Origin: a gamma proteobacterium symbiont of Lucinoma myriamae
GTDB taxonomy: Bacteria; Pseudomonadota; Gammaproteobacteria; GRL18
Assembly (NCBI GenBank): GCA_025655635.1
Contig: JAHXIM010000125.1
Location: 1-5,534 of the forward strand
Direction of reading: 5' to 3'
DNA length: 5,534 nt
The position numbers were made by a program, and so were the translations under genes. This document shows positions 1 to 5,478 of this stretch, piece by piece. Every line of letters begins with the position of its first letter. Position 1 is the first letter of the stretch. The notes below the pieces were generated by a model that saw only the letters and a program-made list of their open reading frames with translations, was not told the DNA's origin and made no database searches.

Positions 1-71
1 TTATGACAGGTAAGTCTTTGGCGAACCTTATGAGTGCTCTCATGAACCGATTAGTTCCGAGGTTGAGTTAA
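1..71 (+). other. Possible C-terminal end of an unrecognised ORF cut by the window edge
   Basis: One plus-strand frame is open from the left edge and stops at TAA 69-71. From the ATG at 3-5 it would read MTGKSLANLMSALMNRLVPR then LS. The other two plus frames stop within the first 13 bases. The peptide is slightly basic and amphipathic and I do not recognise its family. It could be the tail of a mobile-element or chromosomal gene, or an open frame by chance. It converges on nudF. A small hairpin (ATGAG/CTCAT, about 30-43) lies inside it but has no T-tract. What is seen is only an open frame of about 22 codons; any function would be a guess. Confidence 0.22.
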
Positions 72-141
72 AAGGGGAACACTGATGAACTCCGGCTTAT
101 TCTTTTTAGCGTCCTGCCGGCAGTATTCTTTATAGCACACT

Positions 142-795
142 TCATGAAATTAGATTTTGCCATTTATCTCGCAACATCTCCCGGTGTAACATCAGCCATT
201 GCATGGCTATCATTGCACTGGCATTATTTAACTGACCTTTTTCAAGTAATTGTACGGCATCACTAAAAGAGACCACCCGCACCTGAATATCTTCACCTTC
301 TTCTTCTAAACCGTGGATACCACCAGCACCTTTGCTATGCACACAGGCACAATATAATTGAGTGGTTTCTGATGTACCCCCTGGACTGGAATAAAAATCA
401 CCAATAGCCTCCAAAGCTAATAGTTTAAGCTCGGCTTCTTCCTCAGCTTCACGATGGGCAACTTCTATTTGAGATTCTCCAGGCTCAACAATACCGGCAA
501 TGATCTCTAATAACCAGGGACTTTGTGACTGATTCGTTTCATTATTTGTCTGTTCATTCATATTCACATAAGCACCAATACGAAATTGTTCAAGCAATAT
601 TATATTATCCTGCCAGGGATCATAGGCAATAATGCCAACAGCATGGCCTCGTTCAAAACATTCCCGTGTGAGCTCCCGGGTTTGTCCACCAGCAAACAAT
701 CCATGTTGTAAGGTATATTGGTTAATGCTGAAAAAGCCATTATAGCCGGTTTTCTTTTGGATGATGCTGACATCCTGATAATTGAGTTTTTTCAT
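142..795 (-). CDS. nudF: ADP-ribose pyrophosphatase (Nudix hydrolase, NudF type)
   Basis: A cytosolic Nudix hydrolase predicted to cleave ADP-ribose to AMP and ribose 5-phosphate with Mg2+. At 217 aa it is slightly longer than E. coli NudF (209 aa). The Nudix box spans residues 101-123: G101, E107, then R115-E116 and the metal-binding pair E119-E120. The SPGGTSE loop (137-143) and the GIHGL...E-D-I segment (159-170), both typical of ADP-ribose pyrophosphatases, follow, and the C-terminal part matches NudF in pattern (ASAMIAMQWL). Two oddities: the Gly expected at position 122 of the box is Glu (codon GAG), and an Asn/Gln-rich insert of about 11 residues (78-90) sits between RIGAY and PWLLE. 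The ATG at 795 has only a weak GTGGA upstream. It is divergent from mobB across a structured intergenic region. The family call is firm; full activity is less sure because of the Gly change. Confidence 0.93.
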   Translation of the reverse strand: MKKLNYQDVSIIQKKTGYNGFFSINQYTLQHGLFAGGQTRELTRECFERGHAVGIIAYDPWQDNIILLEQFRIGAYVNMNEQTNNETNQSQSPWLLEIIAGIVEPGESQIEVAHREAEEEAELKLLALEAIGDFYSSPGGTSETTQLYCACVHSKGAGGIHGLEEEGEDIQVRVVSFSDAVQLLEKGQLNNASAMIAMQWLMLHREMLRDKWQNLIS

Positions 796-822
796 TTTTC
801 CACTAAGTTGTCTTGAGCAATT

Positions 823-898
823 AACTCTATCACTGGGATAAGTACTTTAACGAAATAAACATTTCTAAAGTACTAACTTTAATACACTGATAGAGATT
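823..898. repeat. Long imperfect inverted repeat in the nudF-mobB divergent intergenic region
   Basis: Three nested exact inverted segments are visible: CTCTATCA (825-832) with TGATAGAG (888-895), AGTACTTTA (841-849) with TAAAGTACT (866-874), and GAAA (852-855) with TTTC (862-865) around the 6-nt loop TAAACA. Small bulges separate them, giving a hairpin or cruciform of about 75 bases. It has no T-tract, so it does not look like a terminator. The outer arms resemble half-sites of TetR-type operators (CTCTATCA-x-TG). The right arm ends 11 bases before the mobB -10 box and overlaps its -35 position. It may be an operator region for the two divergent genes or a small MITE-like remnant. The structure is seen directly; the role is inferred. 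Confidence 0.75.
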
Positions 899-905
899 AT
901 TATTA

Positions 906-914
906 TGATATAAT
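906..914 (+). promoter_or_regulatory. Extended -10 promoter of mobB-moeA (TGATATAAT)
   Basis: TG at 906-907, one base, then TATAAT at 909-914 is a consensus extended -10 element. No good -35 is seen 17 bases upstream, which extended -10 promoters tolerate. The expected start of transcription, about 7 bases downstream, falls on or next to the ATG at 921, so the mRNA could be leaderless. The inverted repeat at 823-898 ends just upstream and could place a repressor over the -35 region. Confidence 0.65.
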
Positions 915-920
915 TTTGCG

Positions 921-1496
921 ATGATTTCATTGACACGTTACCACAATATCCCTTTGCTGGGTTTTGCCGCTTTTAGTGGTACAGGCAAAACCACCTTGTT
1001 AGAACAGTTAATCCCTGAGCTAAATCAAGCCAATATTCGTGTAGCTATGGTAAAACATACCCACCATGAAAAGTTTGATATTGATAAACCGGGTAAAGAC
1101 AGCTACCGCCTGCGTAAAGCGGGGGCAGAGCAAATGCTGGTTGCCTCTGCAAAGCGCTGGGCATTGATGGTTGAGCATTCTCCTCAGGCGAGCCTTGCAG
1201 AGCCAGATTTGTTTGAGTTATTGCCTCATCTGGATCGACAAAAAACCGATTTAATTCTGGTTGAAGGTTTTAAACACGAGAAAATTAGTAAAATTGAATT
1301 ACATCGCCCCAGCCTTAATAAACCATTAATGTATCCGGATGATGCCAATATTATTGCCATAGCAACTGATCATGAGCACTTTCAAAATAAATATCCCGAT
1401 GTGCAATGCCCATTATTAGATATTAACAATATTTCTGAAATAACGACTTTTATTACCGGACTTTTACAGGATTTAAAGCAAAATGAGCCAAAATGA
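921..1496 (+). CDS. mobB: Molybdopterin-guanine dinucleotide biosynthesis accessory protein MobB
   Basis: A 191-aa cytosolic P-loop GTPase that assists MobA in joining GMP to molybdenum-molybdopterin, making the guanine-dinucleotide cofactor used by DMSO-reductase-family enzymes. The P-loop is AFSGTGKTT (17-25), followed by the MobB-specific KHTHHE (45-50), DKPGKDSYRLRKAGA (55-69) and VEGFKHE (114-120), all close to E. coli MobB. The C-terminal LLDIN segment also matches. The length is normal, with a few extra N-terminal residues (MISLTRYHN) before the IPLL strand where the E. coli protein begins. No Shine-Dalgarno sequence precedes the ATG at 921, while a strong extended -10 ends 7 bases before it, so leaderless translation is likely. 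The 3' end overlaps moeA by 14 bases, indicating one operon. No mobA is present in the window. Confidence 0.95.
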   Translation: MISLTRYHNIPLLGFAAFSGTGKTTLLEQLIPELNQANIRVAMVKHTHHEKFDIDKPGKDSYRLRKAGAEQMLVASAKRWALMVEHSPQASLAEPDLFELLPHLDRQKTDLILVEGFKHEKISKIELHRPSLNKPLMYPDDANIIAIATDHEHFQNKYPDVQCPLLDINNISEITTFITGLLQDLKQNEPK

Positions 1497-2730
1497 CAAT
1501 CAATTTCTCAGCGTCAGCGAAGTACAAAAACGAATTATTAGTGATATTAAAGCCATTGATGGTATAGAGCAGGTTAACTTGCGTCAGGCTTTGAATCGTA
1601 TTTTAGCCCAGGATGTCACCGCAACATTTGACACCCCACCCTGTGACAATTCCGGTATGGACGGCTACGCTTTCTCAAGTAAAGAGCTCAATGATATTGA
1701 TGAGCAATCCTCTTTGACATTACACATTGCCGGACAATCCTTTGCCGGTCATCCTTATGTCGGTAAGATTGCCTCAGGTGAAGCCATTCGTATTATGACC
1801 GGTGCTCAGGTACCTGAGGGTGTTGATACGGTCGTCATGCAGGAACATACTGAGGCACCGGATGAAAATACCGTCAAAATCACTACCATTCCTAAAGCAT
1901 TCGCAAATGTAAGAAAAGCGGGTGATGATCTCACCACAGGTCAGACTTTTTTAGCCCGTGGAAAAAAGTTATCTCCCACTGATTTAGCCTTTCTGGCGAC
2001 TCAGGGTATTGCTGAAATTAAAGTGACACGTAAACTTCGGGTCGCTTTTTTCTCCACTGGAGATGAACTTCGTTCCATTGGTGAAACATTAGGTGAGGGT
2101 GATATTTATGACTCTAACCGTTATTCACTCTATGGCTTGTTAAAAAATCTGGATATTGAATTAATTGACATGGGTGTTATCCCTGATGATCGCAGTGCCA
2201 TTGAAGAGGCCTTTAACTCAGCAGCCAGTGTCGCCGATGCGGTCATTACTTCCGGTGGTGTTTCGGTGGGTGAAGCTGATTTTGTCAAAGAAACATTAGA
2301 AAAGCTCGGACAAATTAATTTTTGGAAAATAGCCATGAAGCCCGGGAAGCCTCTGGCCTTTGGTTCTATTGGTGATAGCTTATTTTTTGGCTTACCCGGA
2401 AATCCCGTCTCTGTCATCGCCACTTTTTACCAGTTCGTACAACCGGCATTAAAGCGCATGAAAGGTCAGGACATTGTCTTACCTTTAATGATCAAAGCTA
2501 AAACCACTGAGTTGCTGAAAAAACGCCCCGGACGCACTGACTTCCAACGAGGAATACTAGAGCAATCGGATAATGGTGAGCTCACCGTCAGAAACGCTGG
2601 AGCTCAGGCATCTCACGTACTGACATCAATGAGCCGAGCCAATTGCTTTATGGTAATTCCGGCAGAAAGCGGCAGCATTGAAGCTGGCAAAATGGTTGAT
2701 GTACAGCCGTTTGAGGGATTGATTGGCTAA
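1483..2730 (+). CDS. moeA: Molybdopterin molybdenumtransferase MoeA
   Basis: A cytosolic enzyme that inserts molybdate into adenylyl-molybdopterin to form active molybdenum cofactor. At 415 aa it is the usual length. Visible family motifs, in order: DNSGMDGYA (55-63) with the conserved catalytic-type Asp60, IMTGAQVPEGVDTVVMQE (104-121), RKAGDDL (144-150), STGDEL (191-196), the MoCF-binding domain core ITSGGVSVGEADFVK (255-269), MKPGKPLAFG (285-294) and GLPGNPVSV (303-311). The C-terminal beta domain (about 335-412) is complete. The ATG at 1483 lies inside the end of mobB, with AGGA at 1468-1471 as a somewhat distant ribosome site, suggesting translational coupling. It is the last gene of the operon; hemH converges from the other side across a repeat-rich 99-bp gap. 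All catalytic motifs appear intact. Confidence 0.97.
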   Translation: MSQNDNQFLSVSEVQKRIISDIKAIDGIEQVNLRQALNRILAQDVTATFDTPPCDNSGMDGYAFSSKELNDIDEQSSLTLHIAGQSFAGHPYVGKIASGEAIRIMTGAQVPEGVDTVVMQEHTEAPDENTVKITTIPKAFANVRKAGDDLTTGQTFLARGKKLSPTDLAFLATQGIAEIKVTRKLRVAFFSTGDELRSIGETLGEGDIYDSNRYSLYGLLKNLDIELIDMGVIPDDRSAIEEAFNSAASVADAVITSGGVSVGEADFVKETLEKLGQINFWKIAMKPGKPLAFGSIGDSLFFGLPGNPVSVIATFYQFVQPALKRMKGQDIVLPLMIKAKTTELLKKRPGRTDFQRGILEQSDNGELTVRNAGAQASHVLTSMSRANCFMVIPAESGSIEAGKMVDVQPFEGLIG

Positions 2731-2740
2731 GAGTTGCCCG

Positions 2741-2788
2741 GTTGGTAAGTTGCTATGTTGGTAAGTTGCTATGTTTGTAAGTTGACAG
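2741..2788 (+). repeat. Tandem array of degenerate 8-bp units, with a 16-bp repeat
   Basis: Six consecutive octamers: GTTGGTAA, GTTGCTAT, GTTGGTAA, GTTGCTAT, GTTTGTAA, GTTGACAG. Units 1-2 and 3-4 form an exact duplicated 16-mer (2741-2756 and 2757-2772). A looser relative (TTGGCTAAGAGTTGC) overlaps the moeA stop codon just upstream. The array is non-coding and lies between the convergent moeA and hemH genes. Confidence 0.85.
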
Positions 2789-2824
2789 GTGGAATTCGTT
2801 CTCTTGCTTTTACTTACCAACATA
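2754..2824. repeat. 13-bp exact inverted repeat between moeA and hemH
   Basis: TATGTTGGTAAGT (2754-2766) is repeated in exact reverse complement at 2812-2824. The right arm is itself part of two octamer units read on the minus strand (GTTTGTAT at 2829-2822, GTTGGTAA at 2821-2814), directly after the hemH stop. RNA from either convergent gene could fold these arms over a loop of about 45 nt. No T-tract follows, so an intrinsic terminator is not shown, though a transcript-end or stabilising role is plausible. Confidence 0.6.
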
Positions 2825-2829
2825 CAAAC

Positions 2830-3909
2830 TTATTGACTTGCTTCTTCCTTTCTCTTTTTCCTATCCGTTAATTCTTTTGAGTCCGACACCACCTGCCATC
2901 CCTGTATATGCTGCTCAATCAAATTAGCCATGGCTTCGATGTTTGCATCTGAGTCATTAAGTGCCGGGATATACTGATATTGCTGACCACCCGCATTGAG
3001 AAACACATCCCGGTTTTCTACCGCTATTTCTTCCAGTGTTTCCAGACAGTCAATGGCAAATCCTGGACAAATCACATCCACTTCATCAACTCCCTGTTGT
3101 GCCAGATTTTCTAATGTTTCGCTGGTATATGGTTTTAGCCATTCCTGTTTACCAAAACGGGATTGAAAGGTAATCACCCACTGGCTTTCATCCAGCTGCA
3201 GTTTTTCTGCCAATAGACGCGCTGTTTTAAGGCACTGGCAAAAATACGGATCGCCTTTCAAAAGATAAACCTTGGGCAGGCCATGAAAGGACATGATTAA
3301 TTTTTTGCCCTTTTTATGTGACTGCCAAAAAGTCTGAACAGAGTCTGCAAGAGCTTGAATATGTTGTGTTTGATCATGATAGCTATTAATAAAGCGTAAC
3401 TCCGGAATCCAGCGCCATTGGCGCAATTCGGCACTGATCGCATCAAAAATTGAGGCCGTAGTACTGCCTGAATATTGAGCATAAGTGGGAAACACCAGTA
3501 CTTTATGAATATTATCACGTGCGAATTGACGCATTGCTGAAGCAATATCTGGATTGCCATAGCGCATAGCCAGAGCAAAACTTAAGTCAGAATGCCCTTT
3601 GCTGACAAATAAGGCTGCTAATTTATTTTTTTGCTTTTCAGCAATCGATACCAGAGGAGAACCTTCTGGTGTCCAGATTGATTGATACAGAGGGACTAAT
3701 TTTTTAGGGCGAAAAGGCAGGACAAAAAAGTTCAGTATCAGTTGCCATAGGAACTTCGGCATTTCTATGACACGTTGATCAGATAGAAATTCTCTTAGAA
3801 AACGTCTGATAGAGCTTGCATCCGGGGCATCCGGAGAACCCAGATTAACCAATAAAATACCAATTTTTTCAGCCTGGTCATGCTTAAATTGTTCAGCATG
3901 AAACTTCAT
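2830..3909 (-). CDS. hemH: Ferrochelatase (protohaem ferro-lyase)
   Basis: Predicted to insert Fe2+ into protoporphyrin IX, the last step of haem b synthesis, at the inner face of the cytoplasmic membrane. From the chosen ATG at 3909 the protein is 359 aa. Family signs: KIGILLVNLGSPDAP near the N-terminus, FPTYAQYSGST, SFHGLP with the conserved active-site His (about residue 209), FQSRFG-x(3)-WLKPYT, and CPGFAIDCLETLEEI with the conserved Glu (about residue 290). The last 20 or so residues are charged (KELTDRKKRKEEASQ). The frame is open to another ATG at 3954, adding 15 residues. I prefer 3909 because homologues start close to this MKF...HD segment and GGGGG lies 7 bases upstream, but AAGGGAG further upstream leaves some doubt. 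It is the last of three minus-strand genes after bolA and the broken thioredoxin gene. Confidence 0.95.
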   Translation of the reverse strand: MKFHAEQFKHDQAEKIGILLVNLGSPDAPDASSIRRFLREFLSDQRVIEMPKFLWQLILNFFVLPFRPKKLVPLYQSIWTPEGSPLVSIAEKQKNKLAALFVSKGHSDLSFALAMRYGNPDIASAMRQFARDNIHKVLVFPTYAQYSGSTTASIFDAISAELRQWRWIPELRFINSYHDQTQHIQALADSVQTFWQSHKKGKKLIMSFHGLPKVYLLKGDPYFCQCLKTARLLAEKLQLDESQWVITFQSRFGKQEWLKPYTSETLENLAQQGVDEVDVICPGFAIDCLETLEEIAVENRDVFLNAGGQQYQYIPALNDSDANIEAMANLIEQHIQGWQVVSDSKELTDRKKRKEEASQ

Positions 3910-3992
3910 TAACGCGCCCCCAAAAAACTTAAAAGTAGCACTCCCTTGATTCATTCTACAATAACCGTGGGAGTTTCAGTGCACAGAATTAA

Positions 3993-4372
3993 TTATTGTT
4001 TAGTCTCTTCTTCTGCCTGCTGTTTCTCGATATCTTTTTTTACCTCTTCCATATCCAGACCTTGAGCCTGCTCAATGACTTGCTCTAATTGTGAACCCTG
4101 CAAAGCTCCTGGCTGTGAAAACAGGATAATTTGTTCACGGAAAATCATTAAGGTAGGGATAGAACGAATTTGAAATTCACCCGCAAGCTGCTGCTGGTCT
4201 TCTGTGTTGACCTTACAAAGACCACATCTGGGTATTTTTCTGATAATTCTTCATAAACAGGAGCAAAACCTTTACAAGGTCCACACCATGGCGCCCAAAA
4301 ATCAACAATAACAAATTCGTTATCGGTAATGATTTCATTAAAATTATCCGCTGTGACATCAACAGTAGCCAT
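3993..4372 (-). pseudogene. Thioredoxin-family protein gene, disrupted by a one-base frameshift
   Basis: The ATG at 4372 has a good ribosome site (AAGGA, 6-base spacing). The first 52 codons give a thioredoxin fold start with FVIVDFWAPWCGPCK; the redox motif CGPC is at residues 30-33. After VVF (codon ending at 4217) the frame turns to nonsense and stops near 4148. The normal continuation is in another frame: KVNTEDQQQLAGEFQIRSIP and onward from 4214, including the cis-proline region RSIPTLMIF, to TAA at 3993-3995. Reading TTT-GGT-AAG instead of the observed TTT-GTA-AGG restores one protein of 126 aa, so one G is missing near 4216. The restored product would be a cytosolic disulfide reductase with a charged C-terminal extension (about 105-126). 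Because both halves are well preserved, this is either a very recent mutation or a sequencing error. If real, the 74-aa product keeps CGPC but loses half the fold. Confidence 0.9.
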
Positions 4373-4432
4373 AATATTTCCTTAATTTAACTTTATATAG
4401 AGTATTGAGAGTACTAATTACTGTATTACGTA

Positions 4433-4744
4433 TTATTTACCGCCACCCTGGCATGGTGGTGAATCTTGTACCTGACCATTACGTTTTGCCCATTCATCCG
4501 GAGTAAACGTATGCATAGATAAGGCATGAATTGGGCCAGCCAGCTCTTCTTTAAGTGCATTATTGATTGCTCTATGACGATTTATCAACGTTTGATTTTC
4601 AAAGCTGTCAGTGACAATTTGAACTTTAAAATGCATCTCTGAGCCTGCCGGCACATTATGCATGTGGCTTTCATTTTCAACCAGTAAATATTCTGGTGAA
4701 AATAAATCGCTTAATTTTTTTTCAATGACTGTTTGAAGACTCAT
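4433..4744 (-). CDS. bolA: BolA family transcriptional/iron-sulfur regulator
   Basis: A 103-aa cytosolic BolA protein. The family is known to partner with monothiol glutaredoxins in iron-sulfur handling and to influence morphology and stress responses, acting partly as a DNA-binding regulator. The core reads NESHMHNVPAGSEMHFKVQI (25-44), then FENQTLINRHRAINNALKEE (48-67) and the conserved HALSMHTFTPDEW (73-85) with the invariant His78. The C-terminal SPPCQG (95-100) matches the tail of E. coli BolA, supporting bolA proper rather than IbaG or BolA-like YrbA. The start at 4744 is preferred: AGGTGA at 4758-4753 lies 8 bases upstream. A GTG at 4756 is part of that ribosome site and would add only four residues. 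Thioredoxin and hemH follow on the same strand, which fits a redox/iron theme. No convincing sigma70 promoter was found upstream; TTGACT at 4820-4815 lacks a well-spaced -10. Confidence 0.95.
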   Translation of the reverse strand: MSLQTVIEKKLSDLFSPEYLLVENESHMHNVPAGSEMHFKVQIVTDSFENQTLINRHRAINNALKEELAGPIHALSMHTFTPDEWAKRNGQVQDSPPCQGGGK

Positions 4745-4822
4745 ATGGTATATCACCTATTACTTATATTCAATTAATACCATAGATATATTTGGTTTCT
4801 GCCATTATTTTTCAAGTCAAAC

Positions 4823-4855
4823 AATAAAAAAGCCTGCATTGCAGGCTTTTTTATT
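4823..4855. terminator. Bidirectional intrinsic terminator
   Basis: A perfect 15-bp inverted repeat with a 3-nt loop: AATAAAAAAGCCTGC, ATT, GCAGGCTTTTTTATT. The GC core (GCCTGC/GCAGGC) is flanked by an A-run on one side and a T-run on the other, so on both strands the hairpin is followed by U residues. In the minus direction it ends transcription of the gene at 4914-5448 before bolA. It isolates bolA from upstream read-through, including from the IS element. Confidence 0.93.
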
Positions 4856-4860
4856 AATAC

Positions 4861-4896
4861 GCTGAATAACTAAAAATTTCATTCAGCTGAATTTTT
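4861..4896. repeat. Overlapping small inverted repeats downstream of the IS-truncated gene
   Basis: ATTCAGCTGAAT (4881-4892) is a perfect 12-bp palindrome. GCTGAAT (4861-4867) also pairs with ATTCAGC (4881-4887), and AAAAATT (4872-4878) with AATTTTT (4890-4896), so alternative hairpins are possible. They lie between the stop codon at 4914 and the strong terminator, in the 3' untranslated region. This may be a second weak transcript-end structure or chance in AT-rich DNA. Confidence 0.4.
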
Positions 4897-4913
4897 ACCT
4901 GCAGATTTTGTCA

Positions 4914-5448
4914 CTAGGGAAAATATTGTTGGCGTTCAATAATATTGGAAAATTGACTGAGCACTTGACTATAGCTTTGAAAGTCAGCACTTTCCATAAA
5001 GGGTTTTCTACGGCTTAGATAAAATTCTTCCTTACGCATAATTTCCTGCAGCTGTCGTGGATCTTCGACAGTTGATTTATAATTGTTCAGCATATTGACC
5101 AGATATCGATAACCCGGTTCAGCGGTTTGCACGATATTATTCTCGACTTCTGATAACATATTTGTCATCTGTTCGGAAAAACCAGCCTTATTAGAATTTT
5201 TTAATAAATTGGATGGCTCATTAAAGCTATTATTAATAACATTCGAGTTCTGTTCAGAAACTCTATCACGTTGAGCAGCATCAGATGCAAGCAGACCTTG
5301 CACAGGTATTGACTCAGCATTAGTTATCAACTGAGTTTTTTGCTCCTGATAAGCCCTTAAGCGCATATGCGCATGGAATGAAATATTAACAGTACCCGAT
5401 GTTGAATCATGAGCACTGTCATCCAGTATTTGTCTGCCATGGGCATCA
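4914..5448 (-). pseudogene. Unrecognised protein gene, 5' end removed by an IS3-family insertion
   Basis: The frame is open from the IS boundary (about 5448) to TAG at 4914-4916, giving roughly 177 residues of chromosomal sequence. An apparent GTG start at 5462 lies inside the IS inverted repeat, two codons after a TGA, and has no ribosome site, so it is not the original start. The next Met (ATG at 5366) also lacks one. The protein is hydrophilic and apparently helical, with an Asn/Ser/Gln-rich middle (about residues 67-92) and a C-terminal part rich in charged and aromatic residues (YRYLVNMLNNYKS, KEEFYLSRRKPF). I see no signal peptide, membrane segment or known motif, and do not recognise the family. 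A strong terminator follows. An outward promoter from the IS could still express the remaining part. Confidence 0.6.
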
Positions 5449-5473
5449 TGATCTGTCAACACTTTTCAGGACA
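5449..5473 (-). repeat. Right terminal inverted repeat of an IS3-family element
   Basis: The plus strand starts TGATCTGTCAACAC at 5449 and ends CAGGACA at 5473. The start TGATC and the GGACA end resemble the 25-bp terminal repeats of IS3-group elements (IS3 itself begins TGATCTTACCC and reaches GTGGACA). It lies 5 bases from the transposase stop, as expected for a right end. The flanking 5446-5448 (TCA) would be one copy of a 3-bp target duplication, if the element makes 3-bp duplications. Confidence 0.6.
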
Positions 5474-5478
5474 CTCAA

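Noticed and set aside
85..135. Mini-ORF of 16 codons with a good upstream AAGGGG and a lipobox-like LASC
   Set aside because: It is too short to support, has no basic N-terminus for a lipoprotein signal, and resembles nothing known; mentioned only as part of the unexplained left flank.
2130..2423. Antisense open frame within moeA
   Set aside because: It mirrors the strongly conserved MoeA coding sequence, has no recognisable protein pattern and no ribosome site.
2626..2823. Minus-strand frame spanning the moeA end and the repeat array
   Set aside because: Half of it is antisense to MoeA and half is translated octamer repeats; there is no protein signature.
3297..3578. Second minus-strand frame inside hemH
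   Set aside because: It is an alternative frame of a clearly conserved ferrochelatase.
4208..4220. Programmed -1 frameshift in the thioredoxin gene
   Set aside because: The local sequence GTCTTTGTAAGG does not fit an X-XXY-YYZ slippery heptamer and no downstream pseudoknot is obvious; a one-base deletion explains it more simply.
4410..4417. AGTACTAA shared with the nudF-mobB inverted repeat (869-876)
   Set aside because: Eight AT-rich bases shared once between two intergenic regions is expected by chance; not enough for a common regulator.
4745..4756. GTG start four codons upstream for bolA
   Set aside because: The GTG overlaps the AGGTGA ribosome site that serves the ATG at 4744; the BolA family begins at MSLQ-like sequence.
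5361..5372. 12-bp perfect palindrome GCGCATATGCGC
   Set aside because: It lies inside the coding frame of the truncated gene, with no promoter nearby; probably chance.
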